Assembly: GCA_031381685.1 (NCBI GenBank)
Contig: JANMYF010000190.1
Span: forward strand, 1-6,540
Origin: JANLQX01 sp031381685
GTDB taxonomy: Bacteria; Actinomycetota; Acidimicrobiia; Acidimicrobiales; JANYDT01
DNA length: 6,540 bases
Direction of reading: 5' to 3'
Shown: piece after piece, positions 5,772-6,540 of the stretch
Numbering within the stretch: position 1 is the stretch's first letter
Layout: every line of letters starts with the position of its first letter
The notes under the pieces: model-generated
What the model was told of the DNA's origin: nothing
Seen by the model: only the letters and a program-made list of their open reading frames with translations
Databases searched by the model: none
Position numbers and translations under genes: made by a program

Positions 5772-6540
5772 ATGGCTGCATTCCCTGGACGTATTGGCCG
5801 CACGCTGAACGAATCCGAGCCGTACTGGCCGGGAGCGCCGCGACCTCCGCGTGGGGCACCGAACATTCTCGTGGTGCTCTTCGACGACGTGGGATTCAGT
5901 GACTTCGGTTGCTACGGCTCCGAGATCGACACGCCGACCATCGACGCGCTCGCCGCCCGCGGTGTGCGGATGACGGGATTCCACACCACGGCGATGTGCT
6001 CGACCACACGTGCCGCGCTGCTCACCGGTCGCAATCACCACTCGGTCGGCATGGGCTGTCTGGCGAACTTCGACTCGGGCTTTCCCGGCTACCGGGGCAA
6101 GATCGCCCAGTCCGCCGGAACCCTTGCTGAGATGCTGCGACCGCACGGTTACCGCAACTACATGCTCGGCAAGTGGCACGCCACTCCCACCACGGAGTCG
6201 GGCCCGACCGGCCCGTTCGATGGCTGGCCGCTTGGTCGCGGCTTCGATCGGTTCTACGGATTCCTCGATGCCGAGACGGACCAGTACTCGCCGGAACTCG
6301 TGCAGGACAACACCCACATCACGGCGCCCGGTACCTTCGAGTCGGGCTATCACCTCACCGAGGATCTCTTCGACGGCGCCATCCGCATGATCGCCGATCA
6401 CGAGGCCGGTGCCGCTAACCTGCCCTGGCTGTGCTGGGTTGCCCTTGGCGCCTGCCATGCGCCACATCAGGTGCCACGGTCGTTCATCGACAAGTACGAG
6501 CCGGTGTTCGCCAAGGGATGGGACGCTACGCGCGCTGATC
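5772..6540 (+). CDS. Arylsulfatase (type I sulfatase), N-terminal part
   Basis: 256 residues are present and the frame is open to the window's end. The opening FPGRIGRTLNESEPYWP, then APNILVVLFDDVGFSDFGCYG (29-49), matches the large arylsulfatases of mycobacteria and relatives, usually 700-800 residues, so about a third is seen. D38 and D39 are metal ligands, LGKWH holds K134 and H136, and ACHAPH holds H229. Sulfatases hydrolyse sulfate esters using formylglycine made from Cys or Ser in C-x-P-x-R. Here the motif is C76-S-T-T-R80 followed by AALLTGRNHH, so the usual Pro is Thr. No signal peptide is seen, implying a cytoplasmic enzyme or export by another route. ATG at 5772 is the first possible start after an in-frame TAG at 5757-5759. 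It diverges from the CoA-transferase gene across 102 bases and may release a sulfated substrate feeding the neighbours; that role is inference. Confidence 0.92.
   Translation, partial: MAAFPGRIGRTLNESEPYWPGAPRPPRGAPNILVVLFDDVGFSDFGCYGSEIDTPTIDALAARGVRMTGFHTTAMCSTTRAALLTGRNHHSVGMGCLANFDSGFPGYRGKIAQSAGTLAEMLRPHGYRNYMLGKWHATPTTESGPTGPFDGWPLGRGFDRFYGFLDAETDQYSPELVQDNTHITAPGTFESGYHLTEDLFDGAIRMIADHEAGAANLPWLCWVALGACHAPHQVPRSFIDKYEPVFAKGWDATRAD

Noticed and set aside
5679..6467. 262-codon minus-strand open frame opposite the arylsulfatase.
   Set aside because: The plus frame encodes clear sulfatase motifs; the reverse translation has no recognisable domain and is a shadow.
1..6540. CRISPR arrays, tRNA or rRNA genes, insertion-sequence ends, attachment sites and long tandem repeats.
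   Set aside because: None was seen on reading; the window is almost fully accounted for by seven protein genes and short gaps.

Overview
The window is a GC-rich, tightly packed bacterial stretch with no rRNA, tRNA, CRISPR or insertion-sequence signal. The gene content suggests a high-GC Gram-positive bacterium: a luciferase-like flavin oxidoreductase, an MmgE/PrpD protein, CaiB/BaiF CoA-transferases, a nitrilase-superfamily amidohydrolase and a large arylsulfatase of the type common in mycobacteria and relatives. TANNNT-like boxes sit only 6-9 bases before several start codons and Shine-Dalgarno sequences are mostly absent there, as in the leaderless genes common in Actinobacteria. Placement in Actinobacteria, perhaps Acidimicrobiia, is inference.

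Layout. A minus-strand operon reads right to left: MmgE/PrpD protein (3393-1966), luciferase-like oxidoreductase (1969-959, with a 4-base ATGA overlap), FadR-type GntR regulator (937-173), then the start of a CaiB/BaiF CoA-transferase that leaves the window (140-1). Diverging from it across about 82 bases is a carbon-nitrogen hydrolase (3476-4408, plus). That gene converges on a second, complete CaiB/BaiF CoA-transferase (5669-4434, minus). Divergent from the second transferase, across 102 bases, is an arylsulfatase (5772 to beyond 6540, plus), of which roughly the first third is present.

How the genes may work together. Sulfate-ester hydrolysis, C-N bond hydrolysis, CoA transfer, flavin-dependent oxidation and a PrpD-type dehydratase or decarboxylase step would together suit stepwise breakdown of an organic compound, with the FadR-type protein as local sensor. 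The substrate cannot be read from the sequence. Candidate control elements are a perfect 9-bp inverted repeat around the regulator's annotated start, a perfect 12-bp palindromic element in the divergent MmgE/hydrolase promoter region, and a 10-bp palindrome just before the first CoA-transferase. No gene-free stretch exceeds 300 bases. I see no single exotic system. The most notable points are the regulator's inverted repeat, the shared leaderless start pattern, and two departures from family consensus: the CSTTR sulfatase motif and a lost metal-ligand Asp in the regulator.
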